Positions 20,718 to 21,035 of a stretch of 21,035 nt of DNA are shown here, in pieces (the stretch's first letter is position 1; each line of letters opens with the position of its first letter). The DNA is taken from NCBI GenBank assembly GCA_036940085.1, contig JALLBK010000140.1:1-21035 (forward strand), read 5' to 3'. The notes beneath the pieces are model-generated. The model worked only from the letters and a program-made list of their open reading frames with translations, was not told the DNA's origin and ran no database searches. The DNA is from Discostella pseudostelligera. Lineage: Eukaryota > Bacillariophyta > Thalassiosirophyceae > Thalassiosirales > Thalassiosiraceae. The position numbers and the translations under genes are program-made.

Positions 20718-21035
20718 CTAACTCGGAGAGTGTTTCCCAGCGGTGAACTTCCAATCGTGTATCCACTCTTTCACAGACTCGGTGTCGTTCGCAAACTGTT
20801 TCATCAGACCCTCCATCTGAAGATATTCCGTCCTCCATTGTAGTCCAACGTGATGAAAGACATCAGACATCACCACATCCGGATGTTCCATGAGATCTTC
20901 ATCACGAATGATCAATATTCGATTGGGATACTTCTCCTTCATCTTCCTAACATTATCAAAAGTTTTGTTGTAGAACTCTCGGGTTAACGTCGAATTTCGT
21001 CGACTCCATGAATCACGTAGCTTGTCGAAGCCTTT
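20718..21035 (-). CDS. sulfotransferase-like protein, paralog of 486-1451 (partial, 5' end beyond window)
   Basis: The frame is open from the window edge to the stop at 20718, giving the last 105 residues. The fragment starts at KGFDKLRDSW, which corresponds to the 3'-phosphate-binding segment of the first sulfotransferase (KKFDKLAESW, its residues 207-216). It continues with KYPNRILII, DEDLMEHP and DVFHHVGL, and ends WKFTAGKHSPS. Identity to the first copy is about 60% by eye with one single-residue indel; this copy lacks the last 11 residues or so of the first. The N-terminal anchor and 5'-phosphosulfate loop lie outside the window, so completeness cannot be judged. A Met at 20942 is internal and is not the start. 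Confidence 0.85.
   Translation of the reverse strand, partial: KGFDKLRDSWSRRNSTLTREFYNKTFDNVRKMKEKYPNRILIIRDEDLMEHPDVVMSDVFHHVGLQWRTEYLQMEGLMKQFANDTESVKEWIHDWKFTAGKHSPS

Noticed and set aside
20718..20942. A complete 74-aa small protein
   Set aside because: The frame continues to the window edge with strong similarity to the first sulfotransferase, so this Met is internal.

Overview
The window looks like nuclear DNA of a eukaryotic microalga, most likely a diatom or another stramenopile. The reasons are large multidomain protein genes, a few short introns (70-149 bp) with GTRAG donors and CTAAC/CTAAT-like branch sites, short intergenic gaps, and Asn/Ser/Gly-rich inserts with coding microsatellites. 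No tRNA, rRNA, CRISPR array, transposon or bacterial operon structure was seen. The taxon is an inference; the gene families are read from the sequence.

Layout. (1) 1-485: non-coding flank with a diverged direct repeat, a GA tract and a CATTG pentamer array. (2) 486-1451 (+): a membrane-anchored sulfotransferase-like protein, 321 aa. (3) 1838-7809 (-): one eight-exon gene of 5307 coding bases (1768 aa). It joins two PDZ-like domains to a class III (Vps34-type) phosphoinositide 3-kinase catalytic domain. (4) 7810-8582: a 773 bp divergent intergenic region that must hold both promoters. (5) 8583-20515 (+): a five-exon gene of 11634 coding bases (3877 aa) for an ATM/Tel1 DNA-damage checkpoint kinase, with TAN motif, HEAT/FAT solenoid, PIKK kinase and FATC. 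(6) 20718-21035 (-): the C-terminal part of a second sulfotransferase, a close paralog of the first, cut by the window edge.

The two large genes come from the wider PI3K/PIKK kinase superfamily but act in different pathways: endomembrane lipid signalling and nuclear DNA-break signalling. They are divergently arranged and flanked by two inward-facing sulfotransferase paralogs. The sequence shows no direct functional link between the pairs.

The strongest oddity is the PI3K-like gene. It has N-terminal PDZ domains and a C2-like domain apparently inserted in the kinase N-lobe hairpin, just before the KHGDDLRQ motif. It also has DYS where DFG is expected, with the catalytic-loop GDRHxxN intact. 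An apparent frameshift in the ATM gene at 15172-15194 is explained by an 82 bp intron.
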